Of a stretch of 63,690 bases of DNA, positions 1 through 7,572 are shown piece by piece. Under the pieces are notes generated by a model. The model saw only the letters and a program-made list of their open reading frames with translations, made no database searches and had not been told where the DNA came from. The DNA lies in the NCBI GenBank assembly GCA_900544455.1, contig UQVJ01000001.1, forward strand, positions 1-63,690, written 5' to 3'. Numbering within the stretch: position 1 is the stretch's first letter; every line of letters starts with the position of its first letter. A program made the translations under genes and the position numbers. The stretch comes from an uncultured Eggerthella sp. (GTDB lineage Bacteria; Actinomycetota; Coriobacteriia; Coriobacteriales; Eggerthellaceae).

Positions 1-1617
1 GACCTGTTTGAGCACTTCCATCACTTCGGCAACGTTTTCTTTCAGCGGGTCCTCGATGTACAGAACGCCCCACAAAACGTTGTCCACTGCCAGGAACAAA
101 GGCGAAGTGCCACAGGCCTTCTCATGGATGGCCTCAAGCTCGGCAGGAGCAATGGGCACATGTTCGTCTTCCACCACGAAGTGCTCGGAACCGATCACGC
201 AGCGCTTGCCGTTGATGCTGGAGGCAATGCCGTGGGCAACTACGTACTCCACTTCAGCGTGGCGCTCGCGGTGCTCCAGCCCGCGCTTCATGGCTTCGTT
301 CACCACGGCGCGCGCAACGGGGTGGGGGAAGTGCTCCTCCAAGCAGGCAGCCAGGCGAAGCACCTCTTCAGCGGGCATTTCGTTGTAGCTGGTTACCTCG
401 CGCACCGAAGGCGTTGCCTGGGTAAGCGTGCCCGTTTTGTCGAACACGATAACGTCGGCTTCGGCCATGTGCTTGAAGTAGCGCGAGCCCTTCACCGTGA
501 AGCCGCGCTTGGCGCTTTCGCTTTGCGCCGCCATAACGGCGATGCTGCCGGAAAGGCGCAGCGCGCAGGAGTAATCCACCATAAGCGCGGCGGCCGTTTT
601 GGTGAGGTTGCGCGTGGTAAGCGCCACGATGCCCGCCAGAAGGAAGTTCCACGGCACCAGCTTGTCGGCCATGGCTTCGATGTGCTTCTGGTCGGACGAT
701 TTCAGCGCTTCGGACTGTTCCACCATCGAAACGATGGAGCGTAGCTTGCTTTCCTCGGGGCTGCCGGAAATGCGTATGAAGATTTCGCCTTCTTCCACGG
801 TGGTGCCGGCGTATACGGTGTCGCCCGTTTTGCGCACGATTGCCAGCGGTTCGCCAGTAAGCGAGCTTTGGTTTACGCCTGCTTCGCCTGAAATGACCTC
901 GCCGTCGGCGGGAATCTGGCAACCAAGGCGCACTACCACGGTGTCGCCGTGTTTCAGCTCGCCAATGGCAACCTCGCGTTCAACATCGCCTTCCACTACG
1001 GTGGCGGTGCTGGGGATGTCGAACAGCGATCGCACCAGGCTGCTTTCGCTGCGGCGCTGGGTGTAATCTTCCAGGATTTCGCCCACCTTCAGAAGGAAGA
1101 TGGTGCTGCCGGCGGTTGCTGGCTTGCCCTGGATGAAGCCCATAGCAATTGCCGCGCCGTCCAAGACGGGCACGTCAAGACGACCATGGCGCAGGGAATC
1201 GAGCGCTGCTTTCCAGAATGGGATAGCGGAAATGATGGTCCATGCAGTGCGTAGCGGTACCGGAAGGAACCAGCGGCGCATAGCGCGGAACACGATCATG
1301 TTGGCAATCTGCGTGAACAGATGACGCGGACGCGGTGCCAGCATAAGCGAGTTTTCGGGCTCCCAGGCTTTAACCTCTTTGTACGTAAGCGCTTTGAGCT
1401 TGCTTACGATGGTGGTGCGTGCCAAGGCAAGCTCGGCTTTGCCGACTCCCTCGAATGCCACGGAAAGCGAGCCTGCCTTTGGGTAGGCAACGCACTTGGT
1501 TACGCAGGGGAGTGCCAAAAACGTTTCCTCGAGCGCGATCGCATCATGCTCAGGGATTTTCCCCTGAAGATCGAATCGGATCCTTCCGGGGATCTCGTGT
1601 TTGATCGCGAAACGCAT
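1..1617 (-). CDS. Heavy-metal-translocating P-type (P1B) ATPase, C-terminus cut by window edge
   Basis: ATP-driven cation export pump of the inner membrane. The open frame runs from an ATG at 1615-1617 to the window edge (539 codons), so the end of the ATP-binding domain is missing. In order: an N-terminal HMA-like domain (about residues 1-60, starting MRFAIKHEIPGRIRFDL) without an obvious CxxC; an actuator domain with SLTGEP; a membrane helix where the usual CPx metal motif reads DYSCALRL (Cys351); the phosphorylation loop DKTGTLT (Asp393); and the HP motif of P1B pumps (EEHFPHPVARAV). The DUF6110 gene ends 5 bases upstream, so the two are co-transcribed. The SCA variant makes the metal uncertain. 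Related pumps of gut and oral anaerobes are linked to iron, manganese or other divalent metals, but the specificity here is unknown. Family call sure, substrate not. Confidence 0.9.
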   Translation of the reverse strand, partial: MRFAIKHEIPGRIRFDLQGKIPEHDAIALEETFLALPCVTKCVAYPKAGSLSVAFEGVGKAELALARTTIVSKLKALTYKEVKAWEPENSLMLAPRPRHLFTQIANMIVFRAMRRWFLPVPLRTAWTIISAIPFWKAALDSLRHGRLDVPVLDGAAIAMGFIQGKPATAGSTIFLLKVGEILEDYTQRRSESSLVRSLFDIPSTATVVEGDVEREVAIGELKHGDTVVVRLGCQIPADGEVISGEAGVNQSSLTGEPLAIVRKTGDTVYAGTTVEEGEIFIRISGSPEESKLRSIVSMVEQSEALKSSDQKHIEAMADKLVPWNFLLAGIVALTTRNLTKTAAALMVDYSCALRLSGSIAVMAAQSESAKRGFTVKGSRYFKHMAEADVIVFDKTGTLTQATPSVREVTSYNEMPAEEVLRLAACLEEHFPHPVARAVVNEAMKRGLEHRERHAEVEYVVAHGIASSINGKRCVIGSEHFVVEDEHVPIAPAELEAIHEKACGTSPLFLAVDNVLWGVLYIEDPLKENVAEVMEVLKQV

Positions 1618-1622
1618 GGTTG

Positions 1623-1889
1623 CTACTTGCCTTCTGCTTCCTGAGCTTCGGCGAGTTCCTTGGCGGCCTCTTCTTCAGCTTCTTCCGCACCCTTGTCGTA
1701 GCCAGCTTCAGCGAGGATGTCGTCGAGCTCTGCCTTTGCCTCGTCGACGATGGACTCAGCTTCTTCCTTGACCTTCAAACCCTGGGCAACGGTTGCTACG
1801 GCCGCCTTGCGCACTGGTTCGCTTTTCAGCGCCTTGACGCCGAGGGTTCCCAGCAGAAAGCCTGCTCCTACGAGAATTCCATGGTTCAT
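1623..1889 (-). CDS. DUF6110 family small protein
   Basis: Small acidic protein of 88 residues. The start is the ATG at 1887-1889, behind a strong AAGGAGG about 6 bases upstream; the frame is open 19 codons further but those lack a ribosome site. The N-terminus (MNHGILVGAGFLLGTLGVKAL) is a short hydrophobic, glycine-rich segment. It is followed by the SEPVRKAAV stretch typical of DUF6110 and a long charged helix that becomes almost pure Glu/Ala/Lys (EEAEEEAAKELAEAQEAEGK). It sits immediately upstream of the P1B ATPase in the same transcript, a pairing I recall from related anaerobes. That suggests an accessory role for the pump, such as membrane anchoring or metal delivery, but no metal ligands (Cys, His clusters) are visible. 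Function unknown. Confidence 0.82.
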   Translation of the reverse strand: MNHGILVGAGFLLGTLGVKALKSEPVRKAAVATVAQGLKVKEEAESIVDEAKAELDDILAEAGYDKGAEEAEEEAAKELAEAQEAEGK

Positions 1890-1921
1890 TGCGTCCTCCT
1901 TAGAACTGCTTTTGTATGGTG

Positions 1922-1956
1922 AAAGTTCACCACCCTTAACATTCAAAGTTTACCAC
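1922..1956 (-). promoter_or_regulatory. Direct-repeat operator candidate upstream of DUF6110/P1B ATPase
   Basis: Two near-identical 12-mers AAAGTTCACCAC (1922-1933) and AAAGTTTACCAC (1945-1956) lie 23 bases apart, start to start, close to two helical turns. They are 33-67 bases upstream of the DUF6110 start. The proximal copy also forms the dyad GGTGA-AAGT-TCACC (1918-1931). The arrangement looks like binding sites for a regulator controlling the metal pump. No convincing -35/-10 pair was found. Confidence 0.4.
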
Positions 1957-2280
1957 TGCAAACATCGTCTGGTTAAAAAAGTTTGCTAGTGTTAACAGAA
2001 GTGTAAGGCGGCAATTCGAGGCAGGTGCAACCAAGCTCGTAAGGTGCATGATCCCGACTTGAAACGCGCTGTGCTGCGGGCTCGGTCAAGGGGGGGGGAT
2101 CCCAATGTGATAATGCGCTGTTCGCAAGCGCGGCATTTGGTCGATAAGAGGCGACTGCCTCATCATTGGAGGCGAACCATCAGGCTATTCGTCGTTTGCG
2201 GGCAAACGACCTTTGCGCTCTTTGCTCAATGCCATCCACGAAGGGCGCATGGTTGTTGCCGGTGGGCTATTTAGCAGGCT
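1957..2280. other. Intergenic stretch without a recognisable gene
   Basis: Lies between the start of the DUF6110 operon and the end of the first MBL gene. Short open frames here resemble no known protein and lack ribosome sites. It contains a run of nine G at 2090-2098. No clear terminator with a T-tract was found. Confidence 0.5.
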
Positions 2281-3387
2281 CTAAACCAATGAGTAACGGA
2301 GAACGCCTTGCGCGTCCTCTTCCCTGTTTATTCGGCCTTTGTCGGCAAGATACTCAAGATACGAAAACGTCATGGCAATGCGTCGCACACGCATGCCGAA
2401 CTCCAGCTCGTCGAACGCTCCATGAGAGCGCTGTGCAGAGGCGGCAACCTCTTTCGCTGTTGCGGTCTTTAGCTGAGACATGATTTCCATTCGCTTGGCC
2501 AGTGGTTTTTTGAACTTGCTAATCATGTATTCGTAGAACGCATCGATGTGGGCTGCTCCATAGAGCGGTTCGTGATGGGACATGAACACCGTTTCGAAGT
2601 CCATCGCCTTTAGGCGGGGGAATGTGCTCAGGAAACGGTCGAGCAAGTGGTCGTTGCGCCCAAACTGAACAAGAGAGGGTGCAGCATCTACCACATGGTC
2701 GCCGCTGAACAGTATCTTTTTCTTTGAATCGCCGAAGCACAGGTGCTCGGGTGCGTGACCGGGTGTTTCGATTGCGGAAATGGCCCAATCGCCAACCGAT
2801 ATGATATCGCCATCATGAAGGATGCTAGCGTGGGGCGTGGAAGGTTGTTGCACCTGCATGATGTACAGCAGCGTGTCGCGAAATTCCTCCCAGCAGGTGT
2901 CCAGTGCTTCGGGCCATCCGATCGCGCGTGCGTAATCGCGGCAAAAATCTTCGTTCACCTGGGGTAAGGCGCCATGGTATACCGTGCGTCCCCCTTGGTT
3001 CAAAAAATAAGAGAGGTTGCCCACGTGGTCGGCGTGAAAATGAGTTATAGCAACATCGGTATTGCTCCAGGGCACTTCGGCTCGTCGAAGCATGGCATCG
3101 AGGTGTTCTGTTCCAGTGAGCTGGGGGTGGCCGAGGTCTATGAACAAGCCCTGTTTGCCACGCTCAAAAAGCAGATACCGATCAATACGATCGGCAAAGT
3201 AGAAATTCTTGACATCGAATACGGCATGCAAGAGTCCGGGCACTGGTTCTTCCAGGGAAACCATCTTGTACGTTACATCGCCGAGCATATCGTCAAAACC
3301 GCTTTTGTCTGCGGTTGAGCTGCTGAATGTATCGGCTTTCGCAGTTGGCTGAATCGTGGAGCTGGGTTGTGCTGGGCTCTGTGACAT
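2281..3387 (-). CDS. MBL-fold metallo-hydrolase (first of two paralogues)
   Basis: Cytoplasmic metallo-beta-lactamase-fold hydrolase of 368 residues. The start ATG at 3385-3387 follows AAAGGAAT; the open frame extends 28 codons further but lacks a ribosome site. The first ~40 residues are Ser/Thr/Gln-rich and probably disordered. The binuclear metal site is visible: THFHADHVGN, the later ETPGHAPEH histidine, FSGDHVVD aspartate and the distal MSHHEP histidine. The C-terminal ~90 residues (after FKKPLAKR) look like the small winged-helix tail found in many MBL hydrolases of this type. A TATCAT at 3410-3415 (complement) may be its -10 box. The substrate cannot be told; relatives include thioesterases, lactonases and glyoxalase-II-like enzymes. 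A paralogue lies at 9973-11025. Confidence 0.85.
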   Translation of the reverse strand: MSQSPAQPSSTIQPTAKADTFSSSTADKSGFDDMLGDVTYKMVSLEEPVPGLLHAVFDVKNFYFADRIDRYLLFERGKQGLFIDLGHPQLTGTEHLDAMLRRAEVPWSNTDVAITHFHADHVGNLSYFLNQGGRTVYHGALPQVNEDFCRDYARAIGWPEALDTCWEEFRDTLLYIMQVQQPSTPHASILHDGDIISVGDWAISAIETPGHAPEHLCFGDSKKKILFSGDHVVDAAPSLVQFGRNDHLLDRFLSTFPRLKAMDFETVFMSHHEPLYGAAHIDAFYEYMISKFKKPLAKRMEIMSQLKTATAKEVAASAQRSHGAFDELEFGMRVRRIAMTFSYLEYLADKGRINREEDAQGVLRYSLV

Positions 3388-4030
3388 GGGGATTCCTTTC
3401 ATCGTTCCTATGATACGGGCCAGAGCCCTGTTTTGCGCATGGATTGTCGTTATTCGCTCGCGAGTGGCCAATTGCTTGCCATAACTTTGGTCCGTTGCCC
3501 CAATTTATCTGCGGATCAGTGTTCCGTCCCGCTGCCGCAACAACTTTTCGCGCGATTTTGCATGAAAATTGCGATTGCGGACGATTCGGACTCGTAAGTT
3601 CGGGGTTTTTTCGGGTAAATCCCCTCGTTTGAGGGCTAAAATCGCCGTTTTGCGCCAAGTGCAACTTGTTGAGGGATCCCCAACCGCAAATTTCTTGCAA
3701 AACTAACTGGATTTTTGTTTTGGCTCTCGCTTTTAGGGGGACTTAAGGGGCGGGCGCCTTTGCGGCGTGGGCGCGGAATCTCGATTTGCGTGCGAGCGTG
3801 CTGAATCCGCGCGTGAGCGGCGAGGGCATTTCCGTTGCTGGTGGCATTAGCTCGCTTGCCGATGAACCGCGCAGCGGACAGGCGCGAGTGGGCATGCTGG
3901 CTACCATTGAATGCAGTGGACACTTGCCAGAACCTGCTTAGCCCTTCTTCGACGGGTTCGGCCCCCGCCAGACGCTGCTGCGTTGGGCGGGGCCTGTCCG
4001 CAAAACGCACACGAATCCGGAAGGAGACCT
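3388..4030. other. Long divergent intergenic region with a leader hairpin
   Basis: 643 bases between the divergently transcribed MBL hydrolase and the 2-hydroxyacid dehydrogenase. Short open frames show no recognisable protein. Close to the downstream gene a strong GC-rich hairpin is visible: GGCCCCCGCC (3960-3969) pairs with GGGCGGGGCC (3985-3994), one base bulged, with an inner ACGC/GCGT pairing. It has no T-tract, so it looks more like a structured 5' leader than a terminator. I could not match it to a riboswitch class. Confidence 0.45.
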
Positions 4031-4978
4031 ATGAAGATCGCTGTCCTGGAACCGCTGGGAATATCTGACGATAGCCTGCGTGGCCTGCTTGCCAAGGCAA
4101 CCGAGGGCCATGAAGTTGAGGTGGTGACGTATCCCGATCGCAAAGAGGACGAGGCTTCGCTTATCGAGCGCAGTTCCGATGCCGACATCGTAGTGGTGTC
4201 GAACATCAAGTATCCAGCTTCCGTGATGGAGAAAAATTCCAACCTTAAGTATGTGTGCGTTGCATTCACCGGCTACGACCATGTTGATATGGCGTATTGC
4301 CGTGAACATGGCATTCAGGTTTCCAACTGCGCTGGCTATTCCACGGTTGCCGTTGCCGACTTGGTGTTCGGTTTGACCTTGGACGTTCTGCGCAACATTT
4401 CCGCCCTGAACGCTATTGTTCGCCAGGGTGGCACTAAAGATGGCCTGGTGGGGCCTGAGCTTGAGGGCAAGCGTTTTGGCGTTGTTGGCGCTGGTGCTAT
4501 CGGTTCGCGTGTGATGCGCATCGCCCAGGCGTTTGGTTGCGAAGTGGTGTGCTACTCGCGTACCAAGAAGGACATCCCGGGTGTTGAGTTCGTCGAGTTG
4601 GATGAACTGCTGAAGACATCCGACGTGGTAAGCCTGCATATCCCGCAGACCTCTGAAACCACAGGCCTTATCAATGCGGAGAAGATTGCGCTGATGAAGC
4701 CCACGGCGGTGCTGATCAACTGCGCTCGCGGTCCTGTTGTCGATTCCGAAGCGCTTGCCGCTGCGCTCAACGAGGGGCGCATTGCCGGTGCCGGCATTGA
4801 CGTTTTGGAGATGGAGCCTCCGTTCCCTGCTAATCACCCGCTTCTGAACAGCAAGAACACCGTGGTAACTCCGCATGTTGCCTTTGCTTCTCATCAGGCA
4901 ATGGAGAAGCGTGCCGTTATCGTGGCGGACAATGTTGCGTCCTATCTGGAAGGCGATACGGCAAACCTGGTTTCATAG
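4031..4978 (+). CDS. D-isomer-specific 2-hydroxyacid dehydrogenase (NAD-binding)
   Basis: Cytosolic NAD(P)-dependent dehydrogenase of 315 residues interconverting a D-2-hydroxy acid and its 2-oxo acid. The ATG at 4031 follows AAGGAGA. The Rossmann motif is VVGAGAIGS. Catalytic residues are the Arg in NCARGPVVD, the Glu in DVLEMEPP and the His in TPHVAF. The N-terminal part carries the split catalytic domain (VVSNIKYPASV, CVAFTGYDHVD). Length and motifs fit the glycerate/phosphoglycerate dehydrogenase-like subgroup without a C-terminal ACT domain, so it is not a full SerA. It appears monocistronic with a long leader upstream and a hairpin terminator downstream. The exact substrate (hydroxypyruvate, glyoxylate, lactate or an aromatic 2-oxo acid) cannot be told. 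Confidence 0.9.
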   Translation: MKIAVLEPLGISDDSLRGLLAKATEGHEVEVVTYPDRKEDEASLIERSSDADIVVVSNIKYPASVMEKNSNLKYVCVAFTGYDHVDMAYCREHGIQVSNCAGYSTVAVADLVFGLTLDVLRNISALNAIVRQGGTKDGLVGPELEGKRFGVVGAGAIGSRVMRIAQAFGCEVVCYSRTKKDIPGVEFVELDELLKTSDVVSLHIPQTSETTGLINAEKIALMKPTAVLINCARGPVVDSEALAAALNEGRIAGAGIDVLEMEPPFPANHPLLNSKNTVVTPHVAFASHQAMEKRAVIVADNVASYLEGDTANLVS

Positions 4979-5049
4979 CAGATTGCCATGTTTCGGGTGG
5001 GAAAGTAGGGCAGGCACCAGATTCCCACTTAGGCATAGCACGCAAAGAC

Positions 5050-5090
5050 AGAGCCTCGCTTGCGAAGAAATGTGCAAGCGAGGCTCTACT
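5050..5090 (+). terminator. Hairpin terminator after the 2-hydroxyacid dehydrogenase
   Basis: Perfect 14-bp inverted repeat, 5050-5063 (AGAGCCTCGCTTGC) with 5074-5087, 10-base loop. The T-tract is poor (ACTTGTTGG), so it may be a weak or factor-assisted terminator. Confidence 0.55.
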
Positions 5091-5209
5091 TGTTGGACGG
5101 GAATCCAGTGCCTGTTCCTATCTCTCACTTGCCCCAATCCTTCTGTTATTGGCTCAGCCTAATGCCGGCTATGGGGAATGGCAGGGTACCGAACGGGGTG
5201 CTCTACGCT

Positions 5210-5215
5210 CATAAT
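5210..5215 (+). promoter_or_regulatory. -10 box (CATAAT) of a possibly leaderless gene
   Basis: CATAAT ends 7 bases before the ATG of the gamma-glutamylcyclotransferase-like gene, and no Shine-Dalgarno sequence precedes that ATG. Transcription would start at or next to the A of the start codon. The -35 is not convincing. Confidence 0.35.
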
Positions 5216-5222
5216 TGCAGTC

Positions 5223-5744
5223 ATGCACAAGCTTTACTTCGCATACGGATCAAACATGGACTTCGATCAAATGAAGTTCCGCTGCCCTGGGGCTGAATAC
5301 CTGGGCGTAGCAACGCTGCCCAACTATGAGTTGAAAATGGATGCAGCGGGCTTCGCAACGGTAATCCCCGCACCGGGCAAGCACGTGCAGGGCGCGCTCT
5401 GGGACTTGAGCAACGCCAACGAAAACAAGATGGATGGTTTCGAGGGCGTTTCTTCCCATTGTTACGAGAAAAGCTATGTGGAAGTGCAGTACGCCGGCAA
5501 CCATACCGAAAGCACCATCATCTCGGGCGCATTCGGTTTTGGCGAATTCGAGCCTGCCGCCCAGGATGCTTACACGTTAGAAGCACTCATCTACCTTTCC
5601 CTGCGCGGCCCCTTCTACGACTGGTCGTTCCGCGAAGATTATGTGACCAAGGTGCGAAACGGTGCCGCCGGTATTGGCGTTGATGCGCACACCCTCAACC
5701 AGTTGCAAAACATACAGATCATTCCCAGCGCGCATGTTGCTTAA
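5223..5744 (+). CDS. Gamma-glutamylcyclotransferase-like (GGCT/AIG2 fold) protein
   Basis: Small cytosolic protein of 173 residues with the BtrG/GGCT fold. The signature YFAYGSNM is at residues 5-12 from the chosen ATG (5223). The presumed catalytic acid lies in MDGFEGVS, and ALWDLS plus a following YEKSYVEV strand match the family. GGCT enzymes release 5-oxoproline from gamma-glutamyl amines, but many bacterial members have unknown substrates. The start is fixed by homology: the frame opens 15 codons earlier, but YGSN is normally near the N-terminus. No ribosome site is seen, and a -10 box lies 7 bases upstream, consistent with a leaderless message. A clear intrinsic terminator follows. Confidence 0.8.
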   Translation: MHKLYFAYGSNMDFDQMKFRCPGAEYLGVATLPNYELKMDAAGFATVIPAPGKHVQGALWDLSNANENKMDGFEGVSSHCYEKSYVEVQYAGNHTESTIISGAFGFGEFEPAAQDAYTLEALIYLSLRGPFYDWSFREDYVTKVRNGAAGIGVDAHTLNQLQNIQIIPSAHVA

Positions 5745-5749
5745 GCTGT

Positions 5750-5776
5750 AACGCCGTTCAATGAGCGGCGTTTTTT
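5750..5776 (+). terminator. Intrinsic terminator
   Basis: AACGCCG (5750-5756) pairs with CGGCGTT (5766-5772), followed directly by a T-run. Sits just after the GGCT-like gene. Confidence 0.85.
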
Positions 5777-6048
5777 GTGCATGGCGGCGCTGGCGAGGTG
5801 AGGCCCGTATAGCTGACGGGCGGCGTCGGGTTAAGGCCAAGGAGGTCGATGAAGCGGTTGCTGAACGCTGCCGATTATTTGGCAGAACGTTGCCTGAAGT
5901 GGAGTTTCGGGCGCTTGATATGGCGGCGACCAAGCCCCTTGCCCTTGCGAACCTGCCGCTTCACTAACTCACAACAATTCACTGCTATCCTTTTAATAGA
6001 AGTATTCAGGCGCTCTTCGGGGCGCCTTGTTGTTCAGAAGGGAAACGC
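5777..6048. other. Intergenic region upstream of the MFS transporter
   Basis: No gene recognised. Close to the MFS start there is a short hairpin AGGCGC (6008-6013) / GCGCCT (6022-6027) with a TCTTCGGG loop. It is followed by TTGTTGTT and then by the ribosome site, so it lies in the 5' leader. Confidence 0.4.
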
Positions 6049-7314
6049 ATGACGGTTTTGGGTAGTGTGAAACGTCACTATGAAAAAGTTATTTGCGTTT
6101 GCTGCTTCTTGATCCTGTTTACCAATATCGGATTGCCCTCAACTTCATTTTCCGTATATCAGCCCTATCTTGTTGCCATTCCGGGGGTTGGGCATGCAGG
6201 GGGTTCGGTAATCCTTTCTGTGCGCACGTTTGTTTCCCTTGTTGCCATGTTCTTTGTGGCGCGCTACTACAGTTGGCTCAACTGCCGCATTGGCGCCTTT
6301 GTTGCCTCGATTTGCGTGGCCATCGGCTTTGGCTTGTATGCCCTCAACACCGAAAGCTACACTGGCCTATGCATTGCCTCGGTGTTTACGGGGCTGGGTT
6401 ATGGATTGGGTGGCATGATCTGCTCAACCATGCTTATCGGCCGCTGGTTTGAAACGAATGTTGCAACGGTTGCGGGCATTGCCGCCGTGGGCTCGGGTGT
6501 TGCCGCGGTGGTTTTGCCGCCTATTGTGGTTGCGGTGGTGAATGCCACTTCGCTTTCTGCCGCATTTGCCCTAGAGGCGGCTTTGGCATTGACGCTGGGG
6601 CTTTTGGTGTTTGCTCTGCTGCGCAATTTCCCAGAAGACATGGGCTTAAAGCCCTATGTTTCGAAGAAGGCCGAAAAGAGCAAGAGCGCAGGCAAACCGA
6701 AGCGCGCTCGCATGAATAGGGATGTGCCCCATTCGTTCCTTCCCGTATTGATGGTTGCCATGATATTCGTTGGCTGTGCAAGCGTAGGAGGCAATGGCTA
6801 TTTGGGCGTCTTGTTCACTTCCGAAGGGTTTTCAACCGAGGCTGCAGCAGCCCTCATCGCAGTGAGTGGCGCCTGCCTGATGGTGTCGAAGCTCTTCAAC
6901 GGGGTGATATTCGACACCATTGGCACACGCAACGGTTCGGTGCTGTTTTTCTTGCTTTTCATCGGGGGCACGGGTTTGCTGTGTTTAAGCGATATGGGCT
7001 CGAGTTGGTTGGCCACAGCGGCTGCGGTCATGTTTGGCCTGGGCCTTTCCTTGGGCACGGTGGGTATTTCGGTATGGTCTATTGAACTTGCGCCAAAGGG
7101 AAGGGAAGTGCAGACCATTCGCAATTTCCAGATTTGCTATGCCCTGGGCGGCTTCATTTTCATGCTGCTGCCGGGTTTTCTCGCCGAAGCGTTCGGCACT
7201 TACCTGGTTTCCTATGCGGCGTTGTTCTTCATGCTTATTGCCGCTGCAGCCGTGATTGTGGGGCTGTACACCGCGTGCGACCTGAAGGCGGCTCGTAACG
7301 GCGAGGGCCGTTAG
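6049..7314 (+). CDS. MFS transporter (OFA/monocarboxylate-like)
   Basis: Integral membrane secondary transporter of 421 residues with about twelve hydrophobic segments, e.g. VICVCCFLILFTNIGLPS near the N-terminus and GGFIFMLLPGFLAEAF near the C-terminus. The central cytoplasmic loop (around residues 200-225) is strongly basic (KKAEKSKSAGKPKRARMNRD), as usual between the two six-helix halves. The glycine-rich FTGLGYGLGG segment resembles helix 4 of OFA and monocarboxylate porters, which move oxalate, formate or short carboxylic acids. The ATG at 6049 follows AGAAGGGA. It seems monocistronic. Substrate unknown; the subfamily assignment is weaker than the MFS call. Confidence 0.85.
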   Translation: MTVLGSVKRHYEKVICVCCFLILFTNIGLPSTSFSVYQPYLVAIPGVGHAGGSVILSVRTFVSLVAMFFVARYYSWLNCRIGAFVASICVAIGFGLYALNTESYTGLCIASVFTGLGYGLGGMICSTMLIGRWFETNVATVAGIAAVGSGVAAVVLPPIVVAVVNATSLSAAFALEAALALTLGLLVFALLRNFPEDMGLKPYVSKKAEKSKSAGKPKRARMNRDVPHSFLPVLMVAMIFVGCASVGGNGYLGVLFTSEGFSTEAAAALIAVSGACLMVSKLFNGVIFDTIGTRNGSVLFFLLFIGGTGLLCLSDMGSSWLATAAAVMFGLGLSLGTVGISVWSIELAPKGREVQTIRNFQICYALGGFIFMLLPGFLAEAFGTYLVSYAALFFMLIAAAAVIVGLYTACDLKAARNGEGR

Positions 7315-7395
7315 ATCGGAATTTGTCCGGTCTGTTTAATTCTTCCCTGTTCTTCCCCTTTTGTCCTCGGGAGATTTCAGCGGCTGCTTCAAACG

Positions 7396-7430
7396 TAACA
7401 ATGATTAACTCCGCTTTACATTTATGTAAG
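7396..7430 (+). promoter_or_regulatory. PhoP-box-like repeats upstream of the PiT transporter
   Basis: TAACA/TTAACT/TTACA-like elements recur at a 10-11-base period (TAAC at 7396 and 7406, TTACA near 7416, TGTAAG near 7425). The downstream pair forms the dyad TTACAT-TT-ATGTAA (7416-7429). This resembles the TTAACA repeats bound by PhoP in Gram-positive bacteria. A related element lies upstream of the second PiT gene. Confidence 0.35.
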
Positions 7431-7572
7431 ATTTCGCTTGCTAAGCTTGCATCCGCAATAAGGGAAACCGTGCGGATCTGCAGGCGGCAGAAACTCGGAT
7501 AAAGCCTGTTGGATACTCTGGCGATTCCCTTTGCGCGTGATGGCGAATGAAAAGGGAGGAACAGAGAAAAAC

